Below are positions 33,250-41,647 of a stretch of DNA of 64,000 bases, piece after piece. How positions within the stretch are numbered: position 1 is the first letter of the stretch; each line of letters starts with the position of its first letter. The translations under genes and the position numbers were made by a program. The DNA comes from Noviherbaspirillum pedocola (lineage in GTDB: Bacteria; Pseudomonadota; Gammaproteobacteria; Burkholderiales; Burkholderiaceae_D), in contig NZ_JAEPBG010000009.1 of the NCBI RefSeq assembly GCF_016632335.1, forward strand, positions 1-64,000, given 5' to 3'. The notes under the pieces were generated by a model that made no database searches, had not been told where the DNA came from, and saw nothing but the letters and a program-made list of their open reading frames with translations.

Positions 33250-33428
33250 AGCCCGGCCTCCATCAGTTTGCGTTCAGCAACTTCGGCGCGCTCCTGCAAC
33301 GTGAGCTTCTCCGTCAAAAAGGCAAGATACGCTTCGTTTACTTATGTTGTCAAATTTGCATTCTTTTGGGCAATGTCGGCCAGTAGGGCGAGTTGCATTT
33401 TGCAAAAGTCTTCGAGGGGGGCGCTCAT
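33246..33428 (-). pseudogene. Small ORF split by an in-frame TAA
   Basis: From the ATG at 33428: MSAPLEDFCKMQLALLADIA, QKNANLTT, TAA (33344-33342), VNEAYLAFLTEKLTLQERAE, VAERKLMEAGL, stop. Both halves are coherent and amphipathic, and the downstream half ends in an ATGA overlap with the 96-residue gene, so they probably formed one 60-residue protein. It could instead be two tiny genes. Confidence 0.4.
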
Positions 33429-33471
33429 CAACCAACGCACGGATGTGCGAATTCGTATCCGGTAAGTGCTC

Positions 33472-33864
33472 TTACAGCAACTGCCTAATCTTCTCGCACT
33501 GCTCGACGTCCAGGGCTGCCAAGCGCGCATCGGCCGCTTCTTGTTTGGCTTCGGGAAGGTCGGGCATCGAAATGAATCCGATGTTCACCATTAGCTGGTC
33601 TCCCCCGTTGCACTGTTTCGCGAACGGGCATTCTGCGCAGACGGCGCAGCTCGTCAAGCGCAGTACCGGAGGCAGGCTCGGGTCAGCTTGGTTGATGCCA
33701 ATGGTGGCTTTCTCGATTTCGCCGGCTTTAGCTGGACTGATGTTGCGATGGCCTACCGCCATTTGGTGGACTGACATGTACGAGGTGTCGGCGTCCTTGT
33801 AGAGTTGCGCGCGCTGTGCGGGGGTAGCTTTCTGCAGCCATTCTTTTAGTGTGATTGATTTCAT
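33472..33864 (-). CDS. Cro/YdaS-like phage regulator with a cysteine cluster
   Basis: 130 residues from the ATG at 33864. The N-terminal half matches short phage antirepressor/Cro proteins: ITLKEWLQKATPAQRAQLYK, then DTSYMSVHQMAVGHRNISPA and KAGEIEKATIGI. The second half has four cysteines in TSCAVCAECPFAKQCNGG, able to bind zinc or iron-sulfur, which is not usual for YdaS. Two palindromic operators lie about 100 bases upstream, so autoregulation is likely. Confidence 0.6.
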   Translation of the reverse strand: MKSITLKEWLQKATPAQRAQLYKDADTSYMSVHQMAVGHRNISPAKAGEIEKATIGINQADPSLPPVLRLTSCAVCAECPFAKQCNGGDQLMVNIGFISMPDLPEAKQEAADARLAALDVEQCEKIRQLL

Positions 33865-33961
33865 TACGCGTCCCATGCGATGATATTTCTCGTATAGCAA
33901 CAGCTATGGGCCGCCGCGGGGAACATCCAAAAATTCTTCCGGCGAGGCCCCGTTGTTGTTC

Positions 33962-33999
33962 ATTGTCGTGAGAGCGACAATTGTCGTTTTTACGACAAT
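33962..33999. promoter_or_regulatory. Double palindromic operator ATTGTCG-N6-CGACAAT
   Basis: Two perfect 20-bp inverted repeats, 33962-33981 and 33980-33999, share two bases. Each reads ATTGTCG, six bases, CGACAAT. The junction CGACAATTGTCG is itself palindromic. They lie upstream of the Cro/YdaS-like gene, and no other start codon faces the site closely. Tandem 18-bp-spaced sites suit cooperative binding of a dimeric repressor. Confidence 0.7.
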
Positions 34000-34088
34000 G
34001 ACCTTTTAAAAAATGAACGGGACAGCGCATAGGAGTGCTTTTTACGTTCATAGAATCGCATGCCGTAAGAATAATTTTGTTCGCTCGT

Positions 34089-34113
34089 GAAAAAGCCCCG
34101 CACTGCGGGTCTT
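34089..34113 (-). terminator. Rho-independent terminator of the replication-relaxation-type gene
   Basis: On the minus strand GACCCGCAGTGCGGGGC is followed by TTTTT. It lies just after the stop at 34119. Confidence 0.65.
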
Positions 34114-34118
34114 GGAGA

Positions 34119-35084
34119 TTACGTGGCGGCTTGGTCCAGCGGTACTATCTGGTATCCCCAGAGCGCCCAGTCGGCGGCATACTCCGCGCGCCGCGCCCAC
34201 TCCGCGACATATGCCAGCTGGCCGGTAGCCGGGTCGAGAAACTGCAGCCGGGGCATCAGGAAGGCGAAGTCGTGCGAGTACTTGGCGACCTTCAGATACT
34301 TGAACAGGAACTCGACAAAGCGCGATTTCAGGTCTTCCGTCGGGCAAACGATGATGGCACGCACCACCTCATACGGGATGCCGTTCTTCTGCAGCTGCAG
34401 GCCATGACCGTCGTTCTTGAAGTGCGGCGACAGGATGTGGCACAGCGACTTCACCAGCGTGTCTTGGTCAACATCCTTTTTGTGGCCGCGTTCGACCTCG
34501 ACCCACACCAGCCGCTTTTTCTTAGCGTACTCGCTGTCGAACATGAACAGGGCGTCCGGAATCTTCTCGAAGTCTTTTCCCTTGACCGAGTGCAGGGGCG
34601 CGACGCCTTTGACGACTTCATACTCCGTGAAATACGCCGCGCCGGACTCCCCGCCGGATTTCTTCCACCAAACGCAGGAGGCGTTGGACAGCGCGCGGTG
34701 CTCGAACTGACCCTCGACGCGCTTGGCAAATTCCTTGTCATAGACCGCGGCTACGCCATACTCTTCGCTGACATAGGCCACGCCGATTTCGGTCAGCGCG
34801 AACATGCGGGTCTTGTCCGATACGCGCGTCTTGTAGCGCACCATGCCTAGCTTGCGTAGGGCGGCGAGGGCGCGGTCGCAGCAGCGTGCAGTCTTGTCGT
34901 TCGGCCATCCAAAAGCGGCGAGTTGCTTGCTCGGCAGCCAGCCAAAACGAGCCAGCGCACGCAGCACCAGCTCTTGATTTCGAGCCGCGCGGGCGATGCT
35001 GTTGACTCCAGCCTCCCGGGATAGGTTGGCAAGGGATGCGGCCGCCTTTGCCGGGTCGCGAGGCTGCATTTGTTGTTCGTTCAT
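34119..35084 (-). CDS. Replication-relaxation-type winged-helix protein
   Basis: 321 residues from the ATG at 35084, with GGAG six bases upstream. The N-terminal winged helix reads RNQELVLRALARFGWLPSKQ, LAAFGWPNDKTARCCDRALA and ALRKLGMVRYKTRVSDKTRM, as in Replic_Relax proteins of plasmids and conjugative elements. The C-terminal part contains PDALFMFDSEYAKKKRLVWV followed by EVERGHKKDVD, a nuclease-like pattern (D...ExE) as in PD-(D/E)XK folds, but activity is not shown. G-rich repeats at 35183-35251 lie upstream. Confidence 0.6.
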   Translation of the reverse strand: MNEQQMQPRDPAKAAASLANLSREAGVNSIARAARNQELVLRALARFGWLPSKQLAAFGWPNDKTARCCDRALAALRKLGMVRYKTRVSDKTRMFALTEIGVAYVSEEYGVAAVYDKEFAKRVEGQFEHRALSNASCVWWKKSGGESGAAYFTEYEVVKGVAPLHSVKGKDFEKIPDALFMFDSEYAKKKRLVWVEVERGHKKDVDQDTLVKSLCHILSPHFKNDGHGLQLQKNGIPYEVVRAIIVCPTEDLKSRFVEFLFKYLKVAKYSHDFAFLMPRLQFLDPATGQLAYVAEWARRAEYAADWALWGYQIVPLDQAAT

Positions 35085-35182
35085 AGTTGTCTCCAGGGTC
35101 ATTCATGGCACGCGCCGGGGTCTGCCGGGGCTTGTCTTGTATAGCTAGTGCTATCGTCAAAATGACCATGCCGGAGAAAAAA

Positions 35183-35251
35183 GGCTGGCGAAGGGGCTGG
35201 CGGAATGGGGTCTGGCTGAAGGGCTGGCTCGGGGGCTGGCGAAGGGATGGC
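35183..35251. repeat. G-rich repeats with GGCTGGC core
   Basis: GGCTGGC occurs at 35183, 35195, 35222 and 35234, with variants GTCTGGCT at 35210 and GGATGGC at 35245. The + strand also has runs of 3-5 G (GGGG, GGGG, GGG, GGGGG), compatible with a G-quadruplex. It lies about 100 bases upstream of the replication-relaxation-type gene and could be its binding site. Confidence 0.5.
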
Positions 35252-36030
35252 GGATTGCGCCTTTGAAATTACCGCGAAATCGCGACGGCATTACTTTGCA
35301 ACATGCAGAAATCGGCGTACCGGCATGAGGTTGGTCAGGGTTGGGGAATCCCCCGGTTCTGCTCAAAAAGTGGGCAGCCCGAGAAGGGCCTGTTTTGGCA
35401 TCTTGTACCGTATACGAAGTCGGTATAGCTCCCGTGCAAAAGTCTGCACAGCGGCCGTTCCAAATGCTGCACACAAGCTGAACACCGCTCGCGCACTTCG
35501 TGCGCTCGCTCGCCGTTCGAGAACTATGCGCTGAACGCGCTCCGTCCTCTCACTCCTTGGCACCGCAGCCGGTCCTCGCTGGGACCGTCCGCTCTTGGCG
35601 TCGCTGCGCATACCGCTCACGCCGGCCGCCACCTCCGGCGGCACCCGACGTCGCTACGTCGGCGCACGCTCCGCGCATCCGCTTCGCCAGGCGCCCGCTC
35701 TGCCGGCGCCCGACACGCTGCAATCCTGGCCAACCCCGCTGTGCGACGGCCGCGGCAGGAATATTCGGCGCCGAATATTCAAGTGCCAATACGAAAAAAC
35801 GCAACTAACGAAACAAGCCGCGGCCTCCGCGCCAGTGCGTCGGCTTCTCGTGCGCGGTGCCTGTCTTTTGAAATCAAATTGAACACCGATGCGCCGACGC
35901 TAGGGCAGGGCGTAGGTACGCGGAGCGGACATCGTCGCATTAGTGCCAAGCACAGGCGTGCTCATGCGACGACGCGTGAAGGGGGGGGCGGCGCAGGTGC
36001 GAGGGATGTTGGTCAGGGCGTGTCGTTTTG
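35252..36030. other. Long ORF-poor, hairpin-rich region, possible oriT or single-strand origin
   Basis: No credible gene in about 780 bases. Hairpins include GCGCACTTCGTGCGC near 35492, GCCGCCACCTCCGGCGGC near 35627, CCGACGTCGCTACGTCGG near 35647, and the 22-bp perfect palindrome at 35759-35780. GC-rich hairpin clusters beside a mobilisation-type protein are typical of oriT regions, but no nic site can be named. Confidence 0.4.
35759..35780. repeat. 22-bp perfect palindrome GAATATTCGGC/GCCGAATATTC
   Basis: Each 11-base arm is the exact reverse complement of the other, with no spacer. Expected by chance far less than once in this window. It may be a binding site for a dimeric regulator or a recombination site. 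Confidence 0.8.
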
Positions 36031-36032
36031 CG

Positions 36033-36254
36033 TCAGTCGCTCTCATCCAAGCTCTTCAATATCAAGCTTCGATGGTGCTGCATCGCGTGTAAAGTCTGCA
36101 TAAGTACCGCCAATAGCTCAAATGCTTTTTCTATGCTCTGCCCGTCGGCAGTTAGGTGTTCTATTAACCTCAGTTGGTTGCCAATTCGTTCTTCACCTTC
36201 TGCAATATGCTTATCGGCAAGGGTTAGGTGAGTCTTCTTAGCACGGTCAGGCAC
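36033..36254 (-). CDS. Small helical hypothetical protein, 73 residues
   Basis: GTG start at 36254 with AGGAG six bases upstream. Nearly all helix: ADKHIAEGEERIGNQLRLIE, HLTADGQSIEKAFELLAVLM, QTLHAMQHHRSLILKSLDES. No family recognised. Size and composition resemble small plasmid accessory proteins. Confidence 0.6.
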   Translation of the reverse strand: MPDRAKKTHLTLADKHIAEGEERIGNQLRLIEHLTADGQSIEKAFELLAVLMQTLHAMQHHRSLILKSLDESD

Positions 36255-36443
36255 GATGCACTCCTAGTGGATGGATGTTCTTCTTAGTATTGAATACTAG
36301 CCAAACTACTGGTGCGACAAGCCTTGGCAAGCGAGAAAAATTTTCGGTGTAGCGGCGCGTTCAGCGATAGCAGTTGCTATACGTAATATCACGGCGCCAT
36401 CGTGAGCACGAACGAAACTCAAAAACCATAAGGAGACTTCACC

Positions 36444-36755
36444 ATGGCACTCATCAAAAACGTTACAAAGCCGGAGCGCACCGTCCGCGTTGCCTTTGGC
36501 CTCAAAGAAGGCCAGGTACGAAAGTTTCACGCGTATCGGTTGTTCATCGAATCCAAGTACGGGTACTTGCCGTCGCCCTCCGAGATGGCCGAGCTGCTCT
36601 TCGCACACATCTTCGGCGAGGATAAGGAATTCGTCGGCTGGTACAGCGAGAAAGACACGGCGCAAGCCGCGAGCATCGATGCGCTCATGAAGAAAGACGC
36701 TGCGAAGCCGCAGGCTTCGCAGAAGGATGAAGGCGACGACGGCATTGCGCTGTAA
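36444..36755 (+). CDS. Hypothetical plasmid-type protein, 103 residues
   Basis: ATG at 36444 with AGGAG nine bases upstream. The core TVRVAFGLKEGQVRKFHAYR followed by LPSPSEMAELLFAHIFGE looks like a strand-helix-helix DNA-binding fold, but the family is not recognised. The tail is Lys/Ala/Asp-rich. A terminator follows. Confidence 0.6.
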   Translation: MALIKNVTKPERTVRVAFGLKEGQVRKFHAYRLFIESKYGYLPSPSEMAELLFAHIFGEDKEFVGWYSEKDTAQAASIDALMKKDAAKPQASQKDEGDDGIAL

Positions 36756-36772
36756 GCCGGCCTACACGCTCA

Positions 36773-36808
36773 GCAACCCCTTGGCCAACACAGCCCGGGG
36801 GTTTTTGT
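36773..36808 (+). terminator. Rho-independent terminator
   Basis: AACCCC (36774-36779) pairs with the GGGGGTT stretch near 36795-36802, followed by TTTGTTTT. It lies 18 bases after the 36444 gene. The loop contains TTGGCCAA. Confidence 0.65.
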
Positions 36809-36895
36809 TTTCAGTTGGGCGGAATATCCCCCGGTATTGCGCCCCGTACGATTTCCCCGAAAACCGGCGACGCTTCGCCAATCAGCTCGCGCGCC

Positions 36896-37324
36896 TCATG
36901 CGGCGACGTCGCTGCCGCAATGCTTGCACTTGATAGCGGCGGCGAGAATCTCTTCAGCACAGAACCTGCAGGTCTTCGTCTCGCGCACTGGTTTCGGCGC
37001 AGGTTGTTCCACCCCCACGGGCGACGACGCAGTTTTGGACAGCACTACGGTGGGCTCCGGCTTTTTGTGCGCCCAGACGATAGCCACAACCTACCCTAAA
37101 ATGGACCAGCCAAGAAAGATGTTGACCAAGGCGATTGCGTTCACATTCGGCTGTTGGTTCTTCCAGGCTTCATACGTCGGCAGGAAGTAGAGCGCGGGCG
37201 CCGTGAAGAAGAAGGATATCGACATGAGCTTGCCGAAGCCGTTGAGCTGGTATTCAGGGGTAGTGCCCATCGCAAAACCGTAGGCCACCAAAAACATTAG
37301 AACGAGCACGCGCACGAGTACCAC
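36896..37324 (-). pseudogene. Superinfection-immunity-type membrane protein fused to a zinc ribbon, interrupted by an amber codon
   Basis: From a GTG at 37324 with AGGGGA upstream the frame runs 143 codons. It has a first membrane helix (VLVRVLVLMFLVAYGFAMG), a second (LMSISFFFTAPALYFLPTYE), NVNAIALVNIFLGWSILG, then TAG at 37093-37091, then VVAIVWAHKKPEP. It ends in a zinc ribbon CRFCAEE...CKHCGSDVAA. Imm_superinfect proteins have LGWxxxGWVVALVWA, so the amber codon stands exactly where Trp is expected (TGG to TAG). Otherwise intact. Either a fresh pseudogene or suppressed. Confidence 0.7.
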
Positions 37325-37876
37325 AGCGTCCCCTTTTGTTGTAATTTTGTAATTGTTGTAGGTTACGCAATGCGCAAGGGGATGTCCAGCGAGTAACATG
37401 CACGCGGCTTTCGTCGGCCGCATCTTGGCCAACATGAAGGTTGAAAGAATGCTACCGCAGTGCTAACAAACGTCCAAAAAAGCCATTTTTTTCAGGTTGG
37501 CGCGGAAATCTGGAAAAAATCTGGAAAAAATATAAAAAACGATTTATACGTTACTAAGTAAGCCATTGAATTTACAGTATAATATTTGAATGCTGCGGGC
37601 GGAAGCATATGATGCTGCATCATCGGCGTGTGCTTTGGATCGGGGGCGGGCGGGGAGTCTTGTCTGGTTCCAACAAGCATTGCGAGGTCCGGGCTACGGT
37701 GAATGGAAGCGAATGAGGCCTGGATATGGCCACAATGAAAACCCGCTATCGTAACATTCCGCCGTAGCTGGCAGGCAGCATTGGTGAATCCGGGTCCGGT
37801 TTCAGTCGACGTCGCTGGACGTGAAGCCGAAGTGCTGGACGCGCGGTGCGCTGTAAAGGGAAAAGCTCAGCCGAGC
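37325..37876. other. Boundary region between plasmid-like block and core genome
   Basis: No gene is visible. It has an AT-rich part with the direct repeat ATCTGGAAAAA (37508 and 37519) and a TATAAT near 37579. TCTTGGCCAACATG at 37423-37436 also occurs at 14530-14543, on the other side of the plasmid-like block. No tRNA gene was found. From about 37.8 kb the composition becomes that of the core. Confidence 0.4.
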
Positions 37877-38485
37877 TCAGTTACCGTGCGCATGCATGCT
37901 CTTGAGCTTTTGCGCATGGCAAGCCCGCAGATAACCGCGCAATTCGTCATAGGCGATCGGTTTCGGGAGGTAGGTCACGCCTGCCGGCAGGCCGCCGCGC
38001 CGTTCCAGGTCCTCAAACTCTAGGCTGGTGATCACTGCAATCTGCACGTCTGCAAGCTCCGGATAGGACAACACGGTTTGCATAACCTCATAACCGTCGA
38101 TGCCCTGCATCACGATATCGAGCAGCAGCACATCAGGCTTGTCCTTGGCAATGTCGACCAGCGCCTTGTAACCGCTGTCGCACAAGTGTACCCGTACCGG
38201 GAAATTCCACGATCCGACCTGAGCTTCGTAGATACCGCGCTGCAGCGGATTGTCTTCCACGATCATGACAACCAGGCGTTCCTCTCGCTCAGCAGCGGCA
38301 GCATGCGGCGAATCGCCTTGCGAAGATGCCTTGAATGCATGGATCGCAGTCACCGGTATGCGCCGGTGCCCGCCCTTGGTTTTCCACGCCTCAATTTCGC
38401 CTGATTCCACCAATTGCTGCACTGAAGTGACAGATATGCCCAGCAAGGCCGCTGCTTGCTGCGTGGTGCAAACTTCAGCAGACAT
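37877..38485 (-). CDS. Excisionase-type HTH plus response-regulator receiver protein
   Basis: 202 residues. N-terminal MerR/excisionase-like helix-turn-helix: TTQQAAALLGISVTSVQQLV then GEIEAWKTKGGHRRIP. A linker follows and a receiver domain from about residue 70: VVMIVEDNPLQRGIYE, phospho-acceptor Asp in PDVLLLDIVMQGIDGYEV, and TYLPKPIAYDEL with the conserved Lys. The HTH-first order is unusual for response regulators. No kinase gene lies nearby. The start is preceded by AAGGATTTT-like sequence. Confidence 0.75.
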   Translation of the reverse strand: MSAEVCTTQQAAALLGISVTSVQQLVESGEIEAWKTKGGHRRIPVTAIHAFKASSQGDSPHAAAAEREERLVVMIVEDNPLQRGIYEAQVGSWNFPVRVHLCDSGYKALVDIAKDKPDVLLLDIVMQGIDGYEVMQTVLSYPELADVQIAVITSLEFEDLERRGGLPAGVTYLPKPIAYDELRGYLRACHAQKLKSMHAHGN

Positions 38486-38866
38486 AAAAATCCTTTTTCA
38501 TTTTTTGCGATTTTGCTTGAAAAACACAGATATGTCAAATTTATTGTGAATTTTGATTTTCTGTCATATGATGTGATTCCAATAGTCAATTAACCCATAC
38601 AAATGGTTACGGCGCTCTGCTCGCGATTGCGGACATTGCCCTGGATGAAGTGGGTTGATTGAATCACGCACGGTTCTCGACTTCTCTTTCCGTGCTGCGT
38701 GCGGCAAATATGCCGGGCAAGCTGAGTAAGTAAGAAGAGAGGGAATGATGTTCAAAGTAGCGCGCACCGGCCGCCTGTTACGGCAGGACGATTGCGCTGC
38801 AAAGAAGATCGTGTCTACCGAAAACGATTTCGAAACAAGGGAATCATGAAACAGAAGGAAACACCG
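38486..38866. other. Divergent intergenic region
   Basis: AT-rich near 38490-38600 (TTGTGAATTTTGATTTTCTG), likely holding promoters for the leftward HTH-receiver gene and the rightward HTH gene. No further gene is seen. Confidence 0.4.
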
Positions 38867-39220
38867 ATGAGCAAGGACATTTCCACCATCACCTCCGCTG
38901 CCGACTGCAACCATGGAGCGATGCTCGACATCCTCATGGAAAACCTGAACGTAACCAGCGATGCGGCATTGTCACGCAAGCTGATGGTTCCGCCGCCGGT
39001 GATCAGCAAGCTCAGAAATAACAAAATCGGTTTTTCTGCAGGACTTTTGGTGCGGATTCATGATGTGACGGGTTTGCCCATCAATTCGGTGCGGTCGATG
39101 CTCGGTCTGCCGACGCCTATGCCGCGCGAAGGCCGTACCTTGAAAAATGTGGTTTACAGTCCGATCGCTCCCACGCCGGTGCGTAAGAAGCGCAGCGCCC
39201 GCGCCGCCCGCGCCGCCTGA
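38867..39220 (+). CDS. Small XRE-like helix-turn-helix protein
   Basis: 117 residues from the ATG at 38867, preceded by AAGGA at seven bases. The upstream ATG at 38846 is a weaker choice. VTSDAALSRKLMVPPPVISK and LRNNKIGFSAGLLVRIHDVT are a helix-turn-helix as in Cro/CI proteins. The tail is basic (VRKKRSARAARAA). No signal peptide. Probably a regulator of unknown targets. Confidence 0.6.
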   Translation: MSKDISTITSAADCNHGAMLDILMENLNVTSDAALSRKLMVPPPVISKLRNNKIGFSAGLLVRIHDVTGLPINSVRSMLGLPTPMPREGRTLKNVVYSPIAPTPVRKKRSARAARAA

Positions 39221-39247
39221 GCGGCGCTTGGGCAAGATCGTTTTTTC

Positions 39248-40582
39248 TCAGGCGGACTTGCGGTTCCGGCTGTCGCGTGAAGCCGGCGCTGCCGAACTTG
39301 TCTGCGAACGATTGCGGGAGTGATTGCGTGGCGCGTTCTGGCGCGGCTGTGCGGACGGATTGGCTTGAGGGCGCCGTTGCTGCGTGCGTCCTCCGCCACC
39401 GCCGTTGCCGCTGCGCAGCTGTATCGGCTGCGGCTTCGCGCTCAGGTCCGGCTCGAAACCCGGAATCACTTCCCGCGGCAGCTCGCGCTTGATCAGGCGC
39501 TCAATGTCCCTGAGCATCAGATGCTCGTCCACGCAGACCAGCGACACGGCTTCACCCGTTGCCCCGGCGCGGCCGGTGCGGCCAATGCGATGTACATAAT
39601 CCTCCGGCACGTTAGGCAGGTCGTAATTCACGACATGCGGCAGTTGGTCAATGTCGATGCCGCGCGCGGCGATATCGGTCGCCACCAGCACCTGCAGACT
39701 TCCATCCTTGAATTCGGCCAACGCGCGCGTGCGCGCCGACTGGCTCTTGTTGCCATGAATGGCCATGCCACTGATGCCATCCTTCGCCAGTTGCTCGACC
39801 AGACGATTTGCCCCGTGCTTGGTCCGGGTAAAAACCAGCACCTGCTGCCAATTGTTCGTCTTGATCAGATGCGCCAGCAGCGGATGCTTGCGGTCACGGT
39901 CGACCGGGTGAATCTTCTGGGCGACGACTTCGGCGGTGGAATTGCGGCGCGCTACTTCGATGGTTGCCGGTGAATTCAACAGGTTGTCGGCAAGGGCACG
40001 GATCTCATCGGCAAATGTTGCCGAGAACAGCAAGTTCTGGCGCTTGGGCGGCAGGGCCTGCAGCACCTTGCGAATATCACGGATGAAGCCCATGTCCAGC
40101 ATGCGATCCGCTTCGTCGAGAACCAGGATTTCGATGCGTGACAAGTCGACCGTCCCTTGCTGCATATGGTCGAGCAGGCGGCCGGGAGTCGCTACCAGGA
40201 TATCCACGCCTTGCTGCAGGATCTTGATCTGCGGATGGATGCCGACGCCGCCGAAAATCACCGCCGAAGTCAGCTTCAGATACTTGCCGTAAGTCCGCAC
40301 GCTTTCTTCCACCTGCGCGGCAAGCTCGCGCGTCGGCGCAAGTATCAGTGCACGGATGGCGCGCCGTGCACCGCTCTTGACGGGCAGAGCGGACAGACGC
40401 TGCAGGATCGGCAGGGTAAAACCAGCGGTTTTGCCGGTGCCGGTTTGGGCGCCGGCAAGCAGGTCGCCGCCAGCGAGCACTGCGGGAATCGCCTGTTTCT
40501 GGATAGGCGTAGGAGTTGTGTAACCTTGTTCGGTAACTGCTCGCACAATGGCTTCGGACAAGCCGAGTTCTTGAAATGACAT
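39248..40582 (-). CDS. rhlE: DEAD-box ATP-dependent RNA helicase RhlE
   Basis: 444 residues from the ATG at 40582 ([10 protein letters not shown]) with GAGG upstream. The open frame continues further without a plausible start. Q motif [11 protein letters not shown], motif [12 protein letters not shown], Ia [39 protein letters not shown] and [12 protein letters not shown] are all present. The C-terminal tail is Arg/Gln/Asn-rich, low complexity, typical of RhlE. Role in ribosome assembly and RNA remodelling, notably in the cold. Confidence 0.93.
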   Translation of the reverse strand: MSFQELGLSEAIVRAVTEQGYTTPTPIQKQAIPAVLAGGDLLAGAQTGTGKTAGFTLPILQRLSALPVKSGARRAIRALILAPTRELAAQVEESVRTYGKYLKLTSAVIFGGVGIHPQIKILQQGVDILVATPGRLLDHMQQGTVDLSRIEILVLDEADRMLDMGFIRDIRKVLQALPPKRQNLLFSATFADEIRALADNLLNSPATIEVARRNSTAEVVAQKIHPVDRDRKHPLLAHLIKTNNWQQVLVFTRTKHGANRLVEQLAKDGISGMAIHGNKSQSARTRALAEFKDGSLQVLVATDIAARGIDIDQLPHVVNYDLPNVPEDYVHRIGRTGRAGATGEAVSLVCVDEHLMLRDIERLIKRELPREVIPGFEPDLSAKPQPIQLRSGNGGGGGRTQQRRPQANPSAQPRQNAPRNHSRNRSQTSSAAPASRDSRNRKSA

Positions 40583-40733
40583 AAACCTCAATCGGAATGA
40601 GCGGTTCGTCCACGCGCATCGCGCGGGTCGAAAGAATTGGTATAGGGAGTGCCGAGAGCGGGAAGTCGCACCGGCGACGGGATGCGGAGTATAACAGCCG
40701 CCTTCGGTTCGTGGCGGCTGCAGTGCACGCGCT

Positions 40734-41528
40734 TTAACGGGCGAACGGAGACAGCTGTGCAACCATCTGAGCGAAAATCTTGGGATTCCCAGCCAGCACA
40801 TCGCCCTTGTACAGATAATCGGACTCCCCGGCGAAGGTGCCGACGATGCCGCCGGCTTCACTGATCAGCAGAGAGCCAGCCGCCACGTCCCAGGGTTTCA
40901 GATTCTTTTCGAAGAAGCCGTCGAAGCGGCCGCATGCGACATAGGCCAAATCCAGCGCGGCCGAGCCGGGGCGGCGCAGGCCGGCGGTCTTTTCCGTCAT
41001 CAGACGGAACATCTTCAGGTATTCATCCAGCGCTTCCAGGTTCGAGTACGGAAAGCCGGTGCCGACCAGCGCGTCGGACAGCTTGTCGCGGCGGCTGACG
41101 CGAATGCGCTTTTCATTCAGGAATGCGCCTGCGCCACGGGTGGCGGTAAACAGGTCGTTGCGGCTCGGATCGTAAACCACGGCCTGCGTGATCTGCCCGC
41201 GCTGCTGCAGCGCGATCGAAATGCAGTATTGCGGGAAACCGTGGATGAAATTCGTGGTGCCGTCGAGCGGATCGATGATCCACACATTTTCGTTGTCATC
41301 ATGCAGATTGGCCGATGCGCCGGATTCCTCAGCCAGAATCGCGTGGTCCGGATAGGCGCCGCGCAGCACCTCGATGATCGCTGCCTCTGCCGCGTGATCG
41401 ACTTCGGTCACGAAATCGTTGTGCTTCTTCTCCGACACCTGGAGACGGTCGAGATCGAAGGAAGCGCGATTGATGATGGCGGAGGCGCGGCGGGCGGCTT
41501 TGACCGCCGTGTTGATCATGGGATGCAT
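40734..41528 (-). CDS. suhB: Inositol-1-monophosphatase family protein SuhB
   Basis: 264 residues from the ATG at 41528 ([16 protein letters not shown]). Metal-binding motifs: [14 protein letters not shown] with Glu, [17 protein letters not shown] (the DPLDGT signature) and [18 protein letters not shown]. It hydrolyses inositol monophosphate, and in E. coli SuhB also helps rRNA transcription antitermination. Divergent from trmJ across about 120 bases. Confidence 0.93.
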   Translation of the reverse strand: MHPMINTAVKAARRASAIINRASFDLDRLQVSEKKHNDFVTEVDHAAEAAIIEVLRGAYPDHAILAEESGASANLHDDNENVWIIDPLDGTTNFIHGFPQYCISIALQQRGQITQAVVYDPSRNDLFTATRGAGAFLNEKRIRVSRRDKLSDALVGTGFPYSNLEALDEYLKMFRLMTEKTAGLRRPGSAALDLAYVACGRFDGFFEKNLKPWDVAAGSLLISEAGGIVGTFAGESDYLYKGDVLAGNPKIFAQMVAQLSPFAR

Positions 41529-41647
41529 AAAGGTTCCGTTAGAATGGCGAATCCCTTGCCTGGCAATGGACCGCATGTAGAGTCTTGGCGCGGCAGCCGG
41601 AACAGGTTGGGAGCCTACGTTCGCGCTGCGCAAGCGCGCTATTTTAA

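Noticed and set aside
35247-36103. Several overlapping Arg/Ala/Pro-rich ORFs
   Set aside because: Compositional shadows of a GC-rich hairpin region, with no conserved motif or start signal.
11534-37093. Stop-codon reassignment or programmed amber read-through explaining the in-frame stops
   Set aside because: Both TAA and TAG occur, core genes use them as stops, and no suppressor tRNA is in the window. Decay is the simpler reading.
37325-37876. tRNA gene as island attachment site
   Set aside because: No cloverleaf or TpsiC-loop sequence could be found here or near 14 kb.
40583-40861. N-terminal extension of rhlE
   Set aside because: The added 93 residues do not look like a helicase domain, and [10 protein letters not shown] with a GAGG site is the normal start.
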